In this document: piece by piece, positions 6,175 through 11,791 of the stretch
Position numbering within the stretch: position 1 is the stretch's first letter
How the letters are laid out: every line of letters starts with the position of its first letter
DNA from: Chloroflexota bacterium
GTDB lineage: Bacteria > Chloroflexota > Chloroflexia > Thermomicrobiales > UBA6265
DNA: 11,791 nt
Reading direction: 5' to 3'
NCBI GenBank assembly: GCA_023392645.1
Contig: JAEVYR010000576.1
Location: 1-11,791, forward strand
Translations under genes and position numbers: made by a program
The notes under the pieces: generated by a model
Databases searched by the model: none
What the model was told of the DNA's origin: nothing
What the model saw: only the letters and a program-made list of their open reading frames with translations

Positions 6175-7122
6175 GTGCACATCGCCGTGGGAAAAGAGGT
6201 CGACGAACATCGTATTGCCGCCATGCGGTCCGAGTTCCCCGAGGTGACGTTCACCTCGGTGGCGGATGACCCGGACAGCATGGCCGACGCCGATGGGTAC
6301 ATCGGGCGCATCCCGGCGGACATCTATGCCCGCGCGGGCGACAAGCTGCGCTGGGTGCACTCGACCGGCGCCGGGGTCGAGACGATCCTCGCCATCCCGG
6401 AGCTGGTGGCGAGTGACGTCGTGGTGACCAACACCCGCGGCGCTCACGCGCCCTTCGTGGCGGAACACGCCTTCGCGCTGCTGCTCGCGCTCGACCGGCG
6501 CATCGCCGAGTTCACGCACGACAAGGACACCCACCACTACCACGCCTACGGGCGCGGCCTGCCGATGACGTCGCTCTACGGGCAGCGCATGCTGATCCTC
6601 GGCATGGGCAACATCGGCCGCGCGATCGCCAACCGGGCGCTGGCGTTCGAGATGGAGGTGGTCGGGCTCGACGTCGTCGCGCCCGAGCAGTCGACCGACG
6701 GCCTGACGGTGCTGCCGATGGACCACCTCGACACCGAGCTGCCCAAGGCGGACGTGGTCGTGGTCGCCGTGCCGCTCACGCACGATACGACCAACCTGAT
6801 CAACGCCGACCGGATCGCGGCGCTGAAGGCGGGCGCGACCGTGATCGGCATCTCGCGCGGGAACATCATTGACGAGGAGGCGCTCGCGGCGCGCCTGCGC
6901 GACGGTACGCTGGCCGGCGCCGGGCTCGACGTGTTCGCGCAGGAGCCGCTGCCGGAGGACCATTTCCTCTGGGACACGCCGCGACTGGTGATGACGCCGC
7001 ACTGCGCGCCGGCCTCGCCCCTGACGCGGGATCGCGAGTTCGAGATCACCCACGACAACATCCGCCGGTTCGTCGCCGGCGAGCCGCTGCTCAACGTCTG
7101 CGACAAGGTCGCGGGGTTCTAG
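6175..7122 (+). CDS. D-isomer-specific 2-hydroxyacid dehydrogenase
   Basis: 315 aa, a normal length for the family. The Rossmann motif ILGMGNIGRAI lies at 141-151, with Asp166 at the end of the second strand (VVGLD), indicating NAD preference over NADP. Catalytic residues match the family: Arg228 (SRGNIIDEEAL), Glu257 (VFAQEPLP) and His276 (TPHCA). The N-terminal substrate domain contains WVHSTGAGVE at 60-69. It should interconvert a 2-oxoacid and a D-2-hydroxyacid in the cytoplasm; the substrate (glyoxylate, hydroxypyruvate, phenylpyruvate or other) cannot be read from sequence. The start is GTG at 6175, with GGAGAGG about 11 nt upstream; the reading frame is open further upstream but overlaps the previous gene and is not protein-like. 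No clear promoter is seen. Confidence 0.93.
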   Translation: MHIAVGKEVDEHRIAAMRSEFPEVTFTSVADDPDSMADADGYIGRIPADIYARAGDKLRWVHSTGAGVETILAIPELVASDVVVTNTRGAHAPFVAEHAFALLLALDRRIAEFTHDKDTHHYHAYGRGLPMTSLYGQRMLILGMGNIGRAIANRALAFEMEVVGLDVVAPEQSTDGLTVLPMDHLDTELPKADVVVVAVPLTHDTTNLINADRIAALKAGATVIGISRGNIIDEEALAARLRDGTLAGAGLDVFAQEPLPEDHFLWDTPRLVMTPHCAPASPLTRDREFEITHDNIRRFVAGEPLLNVCDKVAGF

Positions 7123-7128
7123 CGCAGC

Positions 7129-7164
7129 GCGTGAGGGGCGATTCGCACGAATTGCCCCGCACGC
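7129..7164. terminator. Hairpin between convergent genes
   Basis: GCGTG-A-GGGGC-G-ATTC pairs with GAAT-T-GCCCC-G-CACGC around a GCAC loop, giving 14 Watson-Crick pairs plus two non-canonical pairs. It sits between the dehydrogenase stop at 7122 and the convergent stop at 7210, so it could serve both strands. There is no clear T run on the plus strand. Confidence 0.55.
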
Positions 7165-7209
7165 GTCGAGTCGTGCCGGCCGCCGATTCCCGCGCGCGAT
7201 CGCGCCTGG

Positions 7210-7479
7210 CTACATCGCGGACATGTCACCACACCTGCTGTGCATCATCTGTTGGTGCTGACCGACCGTGAGATCGGATTTGTGCATCTCGTTGTGATGA
7301 GCGGTCGCCGCGGCGATGCCGCCGTGATCGCGCGCCATCTCGCTGGTATGCTGGCCGAAGCCGTTCGGTGTCGCGCACCCCGACGCCCCGCCCGCCGCCA
7401 GCGCGCTCCCGTTCCCGTCCAGCAACGCCACCGCGAGAGCCGCGCCAGCCATCAACATTCGCCTGTCCATCGTACGCAT
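7210..7479 (-). CDS. Small exported His/Met-rich protein, possible metal binder
   Basis: 89 aa, no known family recognised. Residues 1-29 form a signal peptide (MRTMDRRMLMAGAALAVALL, cleavage near SALAA). The predicted mature part of about 60 residues holds seven His (44, 52, 61, 62, 66, 75, 80), six Met (48, 65, 78, 79, 86, 89) and two Cys (35, 83), with clusters such as HHNEMHK and QHQQMMHSRCGDM. This composition suits binding of Cu(I), Ag(I) or other soft metals outside the membrane, but no structure-based motif proves it. The ATG at 7479 is preceded by AGGAGAAAGG; a second ATG at 7470 would give a protein three residues shorter. A TATACT -10-like element lies upstream at 7555-7550. Neighbours do not indicate a metal pathway. 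Confidence 0.7.
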   Translation of the reverse strand: MRTMDRRMLMAGAALAVALLDGNGSALAAGGASGCATPNGFGQHTSEMARDHGGIAAATAHHNEMHKSDLTVGQHQQMMHSRCGDMSAM

Positions 7480-7549
7480 CCTTTCTCCTGAGGATGCGGC
7501 GCGGCCTCGCAACCATGACCAGATCCCAGGCGCCGCACCGATGCGCGCG

Positions 7550-7555
7550 AGTATA
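7550..7555 (-). promoter_or_regulatory. Possible -10 element for the His/Met-rich gene
   Basis: TATACT on the minus strand (5 of 6 consensus bases), about 70 nt before the ATG at 7479. The nearest -35-like element, TTGCGC, is 20 nt further upstream, which is longer than ideal, so an activator or alternative sigma factor may be needed if the site is real. Confidence 0.35.
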
Positions 7556-7642
7556 GGCACCTGGCCGTCACAGCCGCGCAACAGCGACGCGGGCAGCGTC
7601 ACAATCCCGTCGCAGCATCAGTCCGCGAGATCGGAGACGCCA

Positions 7643-7667
7643 ACGGGCGGCCACAAGGACCGCCCGT
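7643..7667 (-). terminator. Hairpin after the VanW-family gene
   Basis: ACGGGCGG (7643-7650) and CCGCCCGT (7660-7667) form an 8-bp stem with a 9-nt loop, 64 bp downstream of the minus-strand stop at 7732. Only a short T pair follows, so it is a moderate terminator candidate. Confidence 0.5.
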
Positions 7668-7731
7668 GCTATCTCGTGCAGCTGGAACCGTCGCGAGCGT
7701 TCCGCTTCACCCTGCCTGCTCGACGTGGACG

Positions 7732-9561
7732 CTACTTGTAGTAGCTCGAGAAGGTCCGCTCGACCGATTCTCCATCGGCATAGGTGATCGAGCGGGTGAA
7801 CCAGGCCGCGAAGTGTCCGTCGGGGGTGGAGAACTGCGCGTCGCCGACCGTCACCTCGCGACCGTCGTCGTTCCCGTAAATCTCGACGATCACATTGGGA
7901 TAGCTCGTCCACGACTGCACCAGCATGTAGCCGTCGGTGTCGTTCTTGAACTTGAAGTCGGCCCAGTAGGCCGGGTCGGAACCCGACTGGAGGATCGACG
8001 CGTCGTAGCCCGCCGTCCAGCCGTCCCGCTCGTAGCCCAGCAGGCGCAGGCTGTGCGGGTACCACTCGGTGATCGGCATGCCCGCCAGCAGCGCGGCACG
8101 GAAGACCGTGGTCGACACCTGGCAGATGCCACCACCCACGGCCCGGCCGATGATGCCGTTCTCGATGACGCCGCCGTCGACGAAGCCCTTGTCGTAGGTG
8201 ATCTCCCCGACGGCCTTGTTGAACGAAAACTCCTCGCCCGGCGCGACCAGCTCGCCGTTCATCAGCTCGACACCGACATAGATGTTGTGATCACGATTCT
8301 CGGCACCGCCGACGAAATTGGAGTCGCCGCGAGCGAGCAGACCGTCGATGCCGAGCGCGGCGAGGTTGTTGGAATCGATCTCCGGATGCGTCACCACCAC
8401 CGGCGCCTCGACCGGCGCCCGGTCGCCGAGGAAGCTCTCGGCCACGGCATCGGCGAAGGCGTTCGAGCGCAGCGCGGCGCCGTTCACGCTCTCATCGAGC
8501 GAGACCAGCCCGCCCTTCTCCGCGCTCCAGGCGATTCTCGCATCGACCGGCGAACGATTGATGCGGCTGGAGAAATTCTCGCGCAACCAGCCGGCCAGGG
8601 CGTCCCGGTCGAACGCGAGCTCCACCTCGGGTCCGCTGGCGCTGGAGACCGTCTCCACCGTGAGGAACTCGGTCAGGTCGGCGGGCGGAATCTCCCACGT
8701 CTCGCCCTCGAACACGACCTTCACCGGCTGCGTGATCGCCGTGGTGAGATCGCGTTGCGCGCTCGCCAACTCGTCGGCGTGGATCGTCGGCTGCTCGACC
8801 ATCGTCGGCAGCTCGCTATCGACCGGGTCGAGCGTGTCCAGCGACCCGAGGATCATGTCGGTCGCCGCCGCCTCATCGACGACGATGCCGGCGTGTTCCG
8901 GCGAGATGGAGACCTCGGCGCCATTCACCACCAGCGACGCATCGACCGCGCGGTTGTCGATATCGGCGTTGACCGAATCGAACCACGTCGCCAGCACGTC
9001 GCGATCGACGCTCGTGCGCAGCGGCACCACCTGATCGCCACGAAGCAGGTCGCCGGCGACACCGAGGCGAGCAACGGCGTTGTCCTCGCGCCCCAGGTCC
9101 CAGGCGGTGTTGACCGACTCGTCGACGTGCACGGTCGCGCCCAGCTCCGACAGCGTCGGCGACCAGGTCTGTCCCTTGTAGGTGAAGGTGATGGTGCCGC
9201 TCTCGAGCTCAGCGGCCCGATCCTCGACGGCGGCGACGGCCTGGTCGACCGTCATGCCACCGACGGGCACGTCGCCGACGGCGATCGCGGGGTACACCTT
9301 GTCGGCATAGGCGGCCCGGAAGGCGAACAGGCCGATGGCCGAGATGAGCAGCGCGATGGCGGCGAACAGCACCAGCCGTGGGATCGCGCGACCGGCATAG
9401 CGCAGCCAGCGCGACCCGGAGGCGTGCTTCTCGCTCGTCGTGACAGTGTCATCATCGGCCGGCAGGACAGCCTCGCGCACGGCATGGGTGACCTGGCTCA
9501 ACCGCGCGCTTACGGGCGCTCTGGTAACCGGCCCCGCCGCCTCGAACGTCTGCTGCACCAT
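7732..9561 (-). CDS. VanW-family membrane protein with PG_binding_4-like domains
   Basis: 609 aa. A cytoplasmic N-terminus of about 60 residues is followed by one membrane helix (61-82, PRLVLFAAIALLISAIGLFA), then VYPAIAVGDVPVGGMTVDQA at 89-108, the usual entry to these proteins. Two PG_binding_4-like domains occupy roughly 103-225 and 262-385. The VanW domain runs from about 410 to 540, with its hallmark GGGICQVSTTVFRAALLAGM at 476-495 and WYPHS at 500-504. VanW occurs in some vancomycin-resistance clusters, but its biochemical role is unresolved and most chromosomal copies are not resistance genes. The likely location is outside the membrane, facing peptidoglycan. The ATG at 9561 is preferred over a GTG four codons upstream because GGAGTGGGGAAG precedes it. 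It is divergent from the ECF sigma operon. No promoter is convincing. Confidence 0.9.
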   Translation of the reverse strand: MVQQTFEAAGPVTRAPVSARLSQVTHAVREAVLPADDDTVTTSEKHASGSRWLRYAGRAIPRLVLFAAIALLISAIGLFAFRAAYADKVYPAIAVGDVPVGGMTVDQAVAAVEDRAAELESGTITFTYKGQTWSPTLSELGATVHVDESVNTAWDLGREDNAVARLGVAGDLLRGDQVVPLRTSVDRDVLATWFDSVNADIDNRAVDASLVVNGAEVSISPEHAGIVVDEAAATDMILGSLDTLDPVDSELPTMVEQPTIHADELASAQRDLTTAITQPVKVVFEGETWEIPPADLTEFLTVETVSSASGPEVELAFDRDALAGWLRENFSSRINRSPVDARIAWSAEKGGLVSLDESVNGAALRSNAFADAVAESFLGDRAPVEAPVVVTHPEIDSNNLAALGIDGLLARGDSNFVGGAENRDHNIYVGVELMNGELVAPGEEFSFNKAVGEITYDKGFVDGGVIENGIIGRAVGGGICQVSTTVFRAALLAGMPITEWYPHSLRLLGYERDGWTAGYDASILQSGSDPAYWADFKFKNDTDGYMLVQSWTSYPNVIVEIYGNDDGREVTVGDAQFSTPDGHFAAWFTRSITYADGESVERTFSSYYK

Positions 9562-9949
9562 GTTCTTCCCCACTCCGCTGGCGCTTCACGGCCGCACTGC
9601 TCCCAGTCGCGGCCGGTTTCCGGTCCGCTGACGGGCGAGCGCGGGCTCGTTACTTATGAACAGTACCAAATCTTGACGATTCGCTGCCGGCACCGCGCAT
9701 CCCACACGGAGCGCGGCGCGGTGAGAATCCCCACTCACATCTGTATACGCGCGTGACGGCAAAATGGTTGCATGCGACCCCGAACTCGCGGGAATCGCCT
9801 GGCGATCGGGCATCACCGGCGCCTGCCGAAACTTTTCCCGCTCGCTCGCGTTTCCCCGGATGCCAGATCGATCGCGGCACCCGACCACTCGCGGCGCTCG
9901 CGCCGAACATCGCTGACGAGGAGGCCATCATGCCCCCGCCGGAGCCCCG
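9562..9949. other. 388-bp divergent intergenic region between the VanW gene and the sigma operon
   Basis: The region should hold promoters for both directions. A GTGAG-N7-CTCAC inverted repeat lies at 9721-9737. A possible plus-strand promoter lies at 9721-9749 and a mini-ORF at 9930-9953. Bases 9650-9675 are locally AT-rich and could hold the minus-strand promoter, but no pair of elements with correct spacing is convincing. Confidence 0.5.
9721..9749 (+). promoter_or_regulatory. Possible promoter of the ECF sigma operon
   Basis: GTGAGA (9721-9726), a 17-nt spacer and TATACG (9744-9749), each 4 of 6 against consensus. The -35 overlaps the left arm of a GTGAG/CTCAC inverted repeat, which could be an operator. 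ECF factors often drive their own promoters with different motifs, so this is tentative. Confidence 0.3.
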
Positions 9950-9953
9950 ATGA
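9930..9953 (+). CDS. Possible seven-residue leader peptide MPPPEPR upstream of the sigma gene
   Basis: An ATG at 9930 has a strong GAGGAGG 5 nt upstream, a better ribosome site than that of the sigma gene itself. The peptide reads MPPPEPR and its stop overlaps the sigma factor ATG as ATGA (9950-9953). Three consecutive prolines are a known ribosome-stalling sequence relieved by EF-P. It could couple sigma translation to leader translation. Nothing proves that the peptide is made. Confidence 0.4.
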   Translation: MPPPEPR

Positions 9954-10540
9954 GGATGCCCTGGACGCCCGATCCGCCCGAACCGGATGACGACACCCTC
10001 GTCGCCGCGGCGCGCACCGACCCGGCCGCGTTCGCCGATCTCTACGAGCGCTACCGCCCGGAGATCCACGCGTTCGTGTTCCGCCGGGTCGGCGACCCGC
10101 ACCGGGCCGAGGACGTCACCAGCCAGGTCTTCCTCCGCGCCCTGCGCGGCTTGCCGACCTATCGCTCGGGCTCGTTCCGGGGCTGGCTCTACCAGATCGC
10201 TCGCAACGCGATCGCCGACAGCTACCGGCGCGAGCGCCCGACGACGTCGGAGGACGCGCTGGTCAGCCGCCACGATCCATCGCCGGGGCCGCTGGAGCTG
10301 ATCGAAGCGCGAGAGGCGCGCGAGCGGCTCCACGCGATCATCGGCCAACTCACCGAAGGGCAACAACAGGTGATCCGCCTGCGGCTGAAGGGCCACACCG
10401 GCCAGGAAATCGCCGACGCGCTCGGCATGGGGCTGAACGCCGTCAAGAGCGCGCAGTTCCGGGCCTTCGCGAAGATCCGGGAGCTGATGGACGAATCACC
10501 GGAACCCGACAACACCCGCTTCCGGCGACCGGACCGGTGA
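9950..10540 (+). CDS. ECF-type sigma-70 family RNA polymerase sigma factor
   Basis: 196 aa. Region 2 spans about 27-95, with FADLYERYRPEIHAFVFRR and the RAEDVTSQVFLRAL helix (52-65) for core binding and -10 recognition, ending WLYQIARNAIADSYRRE. Region 4 spans about 132-181, with LTEGQQQVIRLRL and the helix-turn-helix GQEIADALGMGLNAVKSAQF for -35 recognition. Region 3 is absent, as expected for this group. The ATG at 9950 has GGAG 5 nt upstream and overlaps the stop of a mini-ORF; a second ATG at 9956 is possible. The next gene begins 17 bp after the stop and encodes a membrane protein likely to control this factor. The target regulon and the signal cannot be read from this window. Confidence 0.93.
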   Translation: MRMPWTPDPPEPDDDTLVAAARTDPAAFADLYERYRPEIHAFVFRRVGDPHRAEDVTSQVFLRALRGLPTYRSGSFRGWLYQIARNAIADSYRRERPTTSEDALVSRHDPSPGPLELIEAREARERLHAIIGQLTEGQQQVIRLRLKGHTGQEIADALGMGLNAVKSAQFRAFAKIRELMDESPEPDNTRFRRPDR

Positions 10541-10557
10541 GAGGAGCAGGACGAGCC

Positions 10558-11661
10558 ATGCGCCACCACGACAGCGACCCGCACGACGCGCTCAACGACT
10601 ATCTCGACGCGCTCGCCGGCGCGCCGCCGCCCGAATCCCGCGCCGAGGATCTCGACCCCGACCTGCGCGACGGCGTCGACCGGTTCTTCGCCCTCGCCAA
10701 ACAGGCGGGCTTCGACCCGCGCGCGAGCACTCAACCAAGGAGACCAGAAATGTCCGCGAACCTCACCCTGCCCGCCAGCGGCGCGACCGCCGCGCCGCCC
10801 CGAGCATCACGCCACCGGCGCTCGCTGCCACGATGGACCGAGCACCTGCACCTGGCCTCGACTGTGCTGCTGATCGCCACGGTGGCCGCGCTTGCGGTCG
10901 CGGTTTTCGGCGCCAACGGCATCGGCCGCAACGGTGGCAACGGCGAGGGGGAACCGAACGGCAACCTCGCCGCTGTTCCCATCGCGACCGTGGAACCTGG
11001 CGCAGAAAGCTCGTCGATCCCCGTCCCCGGGGCCGCCGAGTGCACGATCGAGGTCGCCCGCGACGAGGTGGTCGCCGATATCCAGGCAGCCAACATCGCC
11101 ACACCACAGCAATATGAACGATACGAACAGGCGATCGAGCCGTCGGCCGAGGATGCCCAGGCGATCATGGCGACGTTTCGGGAGTGGCAGGCATGCGGCG
11201 TCGGCGGTCTCAACGTTGCACTCAAGATGCAGCTCCAGACACCGTGGTTCACTGCGAACTCCCTCCCCGTTTTCTACAACTACCAGACGGGCAGCATCGA
11301 GCGCCCGATCAGCGAGGAGAAGATTCAGGAGTACGCCGATATCCTGCTGGGCGATGACCACGCCGCCATCGCCCAGGTGACGCCGGTGTACGCGACGCCA
11401 CCGTCTGAGGCAGCAACCCCGAGCGGGGTGCCGATCCCGGCGAACGCGACGCCCATCACCTTCGAGGGCGGCAGATCGTTCCCGACGATCTTCGCCGAGG
11501 ACATCGTCATCACCGGTCCGGACACCGCCTACGCCAAGGCCTATTTCGTCGATGAAACGACGGGGGAGGTGAATCCAGATGCCACACCGCTGCGTTTTGG
11601 TTTCGTCAAGGTCGACGGCCAGTGGTTGATCGACAGTTACCGGGAAGGAGGTCTCGGCTAG
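10558..11661 (+). CDS. Membrane-anchored probable anti-sigma factor
   Basis: 367 aa. An N-terminal part of about 97 residues, predicted cytoplasmic, includes the acidic helical stretch DALNDYLDALAG (10-21) and RDGVDRFFALAKQAGF (37-52), a plausible sigma-binding region. One membrane helix follows (about 98-119, HLASTVLLIATVAALAVAVF), then a low-complexity Gly/Asn stretch (120-137) and an external domain of about 230 residues ending LRFGFVKVDGQWLIDSYREG, an NTF2-like ending. No zinc-binding anti-sigma motif (HxxxCxxC) is present. The role is inferred from position, 17 bp after an ECF sigma gene in the same operon, and from membrane topology. The ATG at 10558 follows GAGGAG; a GTG at 10537 overlapping the sigma stop is an alternative. 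A second, stronger ribosome site lies inside the gene before Met65. Confidence 0.7.
   Translation: MRHHDSDPHDALNDYLDALAGAPPPESRAEDLDPDLRDGVDRFFALAKQAGFDPRASTQPRRPEMSANLTLPASGATAAPPRASRHRRSLPRWTEHLHLASTVLLIATVAALAVAVFGANGIGRNGGNGEGEPNGNLAAVPIATVEPGAESSSIPVPGAAECTIEVARDEVVADIQAANIATPQQYERYEQAIEPSAEDAQAIMATFREWQACGVGGLNVALKMQLQTPWFTANSLPVFYNYQTGSIERPISEEKIQEYADILLGDDHAAIAQVTPVYATPPSEAATPSGVPIPANATPITFEGGRSFPTIFAEDIVITGPDTAYAKAYFVDETTGEVNPDATPLRFGFVKVDGQWLIDSYREGGLG
10737..10752 (+). promoter_or_regulatory. Strong internal ribosome binding site and in-frame ATG inside the anti-sigma gene
   Basis: AAGGAG (10737-10742), a 7-nt spacer and ATG (10750-10752) form a near-ideal start in frame with the anti-sigma gene at residue 65. 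Translation from here would give a 303-residue form that keeps the membrane helix and external domain but lacks the predicted sigma-binding region. Confidence 0.45.
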
Positions 11662-11692
11662 CCCCTCCACGCCTATTGCCTGTCCGTCAGGT

Positions 11693-11722
11693 AACCCCGC
11701 GCATTGCAGCGCGGGGTTTTTT
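11693..11722 (+). terminator. Intrinsic terminator of the sigma operon
   Basis: AACCCCGCGC (11693-11702), a 6-nt loop (ATTGCA) and GCGCGGGGTT (11709-11718) form a 10-bp stem followed by six T (11717-11722). This is the best intrinsic terminator in the window and closes the sigma/anti-sigma operon 31 bp after its stop. Confidence 0.93.
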
Positions 11723-11769
11723 CGTTTCTTCTACGAAGAACAGGCCGACCGGGGAAATCGATGCCGTAG

Positions 11770-11791
11770 ACCCGGGCCGAGGTGCCCGGGT
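11770..11791. terminator. Hairpin at the window edge
   Basis: ACCCGGGC (11770-11777) and GCCCGGGT (11784-11791) form a perfect 8-bp stem around a 6-nt loop. It may end a convergent gene that lies beyond the window; the sequence stops before a T run could be judged. Confidence 0.35.

Noticed and set aside
7732..9561. Reading the VanW gene as a vancomycin-resistance determinant
   Set aside because: No vanA/B/H/X/Y/R/S neighbours are present, and chromosomal VanW-domain proteins are common in non-resistant bacteria.
7666..9756. A 696-codon open frame on the plus strand opposite the VanW gene
   Set aside because: It lies entirely antisense to a strongly supported gene, has no family features and reflects the scarcity of stop codons in GC-rich DNA.

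Overview
The window is GC-rich bacterial DNA with GC-rich third codon positions, short intergenic regions and Gram-positive-style ribosome binding sites. The protein set is a VanW/PG_binding_4 membrane protein, SH3b-repeat exported protein, Tat-type EthD protein, DUF2891, BNR/Asp-box beta-propeller, and an ECF sigma factor with a one-pass membrane partner. This suits a Chloroflexi (Thermomicrobia-like) chromosome. That assignment is an inference from gene types and style; an actinobacterium is not excluded. No rRNA, tRNA, IS element or CRISPR array was seen.

Layout. 1-900 (minus strand) looks like a DNA-damage operon: a promoter with a perfect TTGACA -35 and a -10 buried in a GAAC-N4-GTTC LexA (Cheo-type) box, a second perfect box just upstream, then a ~270-nt leader, a 72-aa one-helix membrane protein, a strong hairpin, and the 5' part of an SRAP (YedK/HMCES-type) gene that protects abasic sites in single-stranded DNA. 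1070-1576 (minus) is an exported EthD-domain protein, divergent from 1730-2773 (plus), a DUF2891 protein. 2988-4037 is a BNR-repeat propeller. 4227-5960 is a secreted protein with five SH3b repeats and a C-terminal glucosaminidase-like domain, with its own promoter and terminator. 6175-7122 is a D-2-hydroxyacid dehydrogenase. 7210-7479 (minus) is a small exported His/Met-rich protein and 7732-9561 (minus) a large VanW-family membrane protein. 9930-11661 (plus) is an ECF sigma operon: a possible PPP-containing mini-ORF, the sigma factor, and a membrane-anchored probable anti-sigma factor, closed by a textbook terminator.

How they work together. The SRAP/small membrane protein unit is the clearest regulatory story: two SOS boxes place an uncharacterised small membrane protein and a DNA-lesion-processing gene under probable LexA control. 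The sigma/anti-sigma pair is a typical envelope-stress signalling module lying divergent to a VanW-type envelope protein, which suggests, but does not prove, a shared cell-surface theme with the SH3b/glucosaminidase protein. The middle genes (EthD, DUF2891, BNR, hydroxyacid dehydrogenase) look like separate transcription units.
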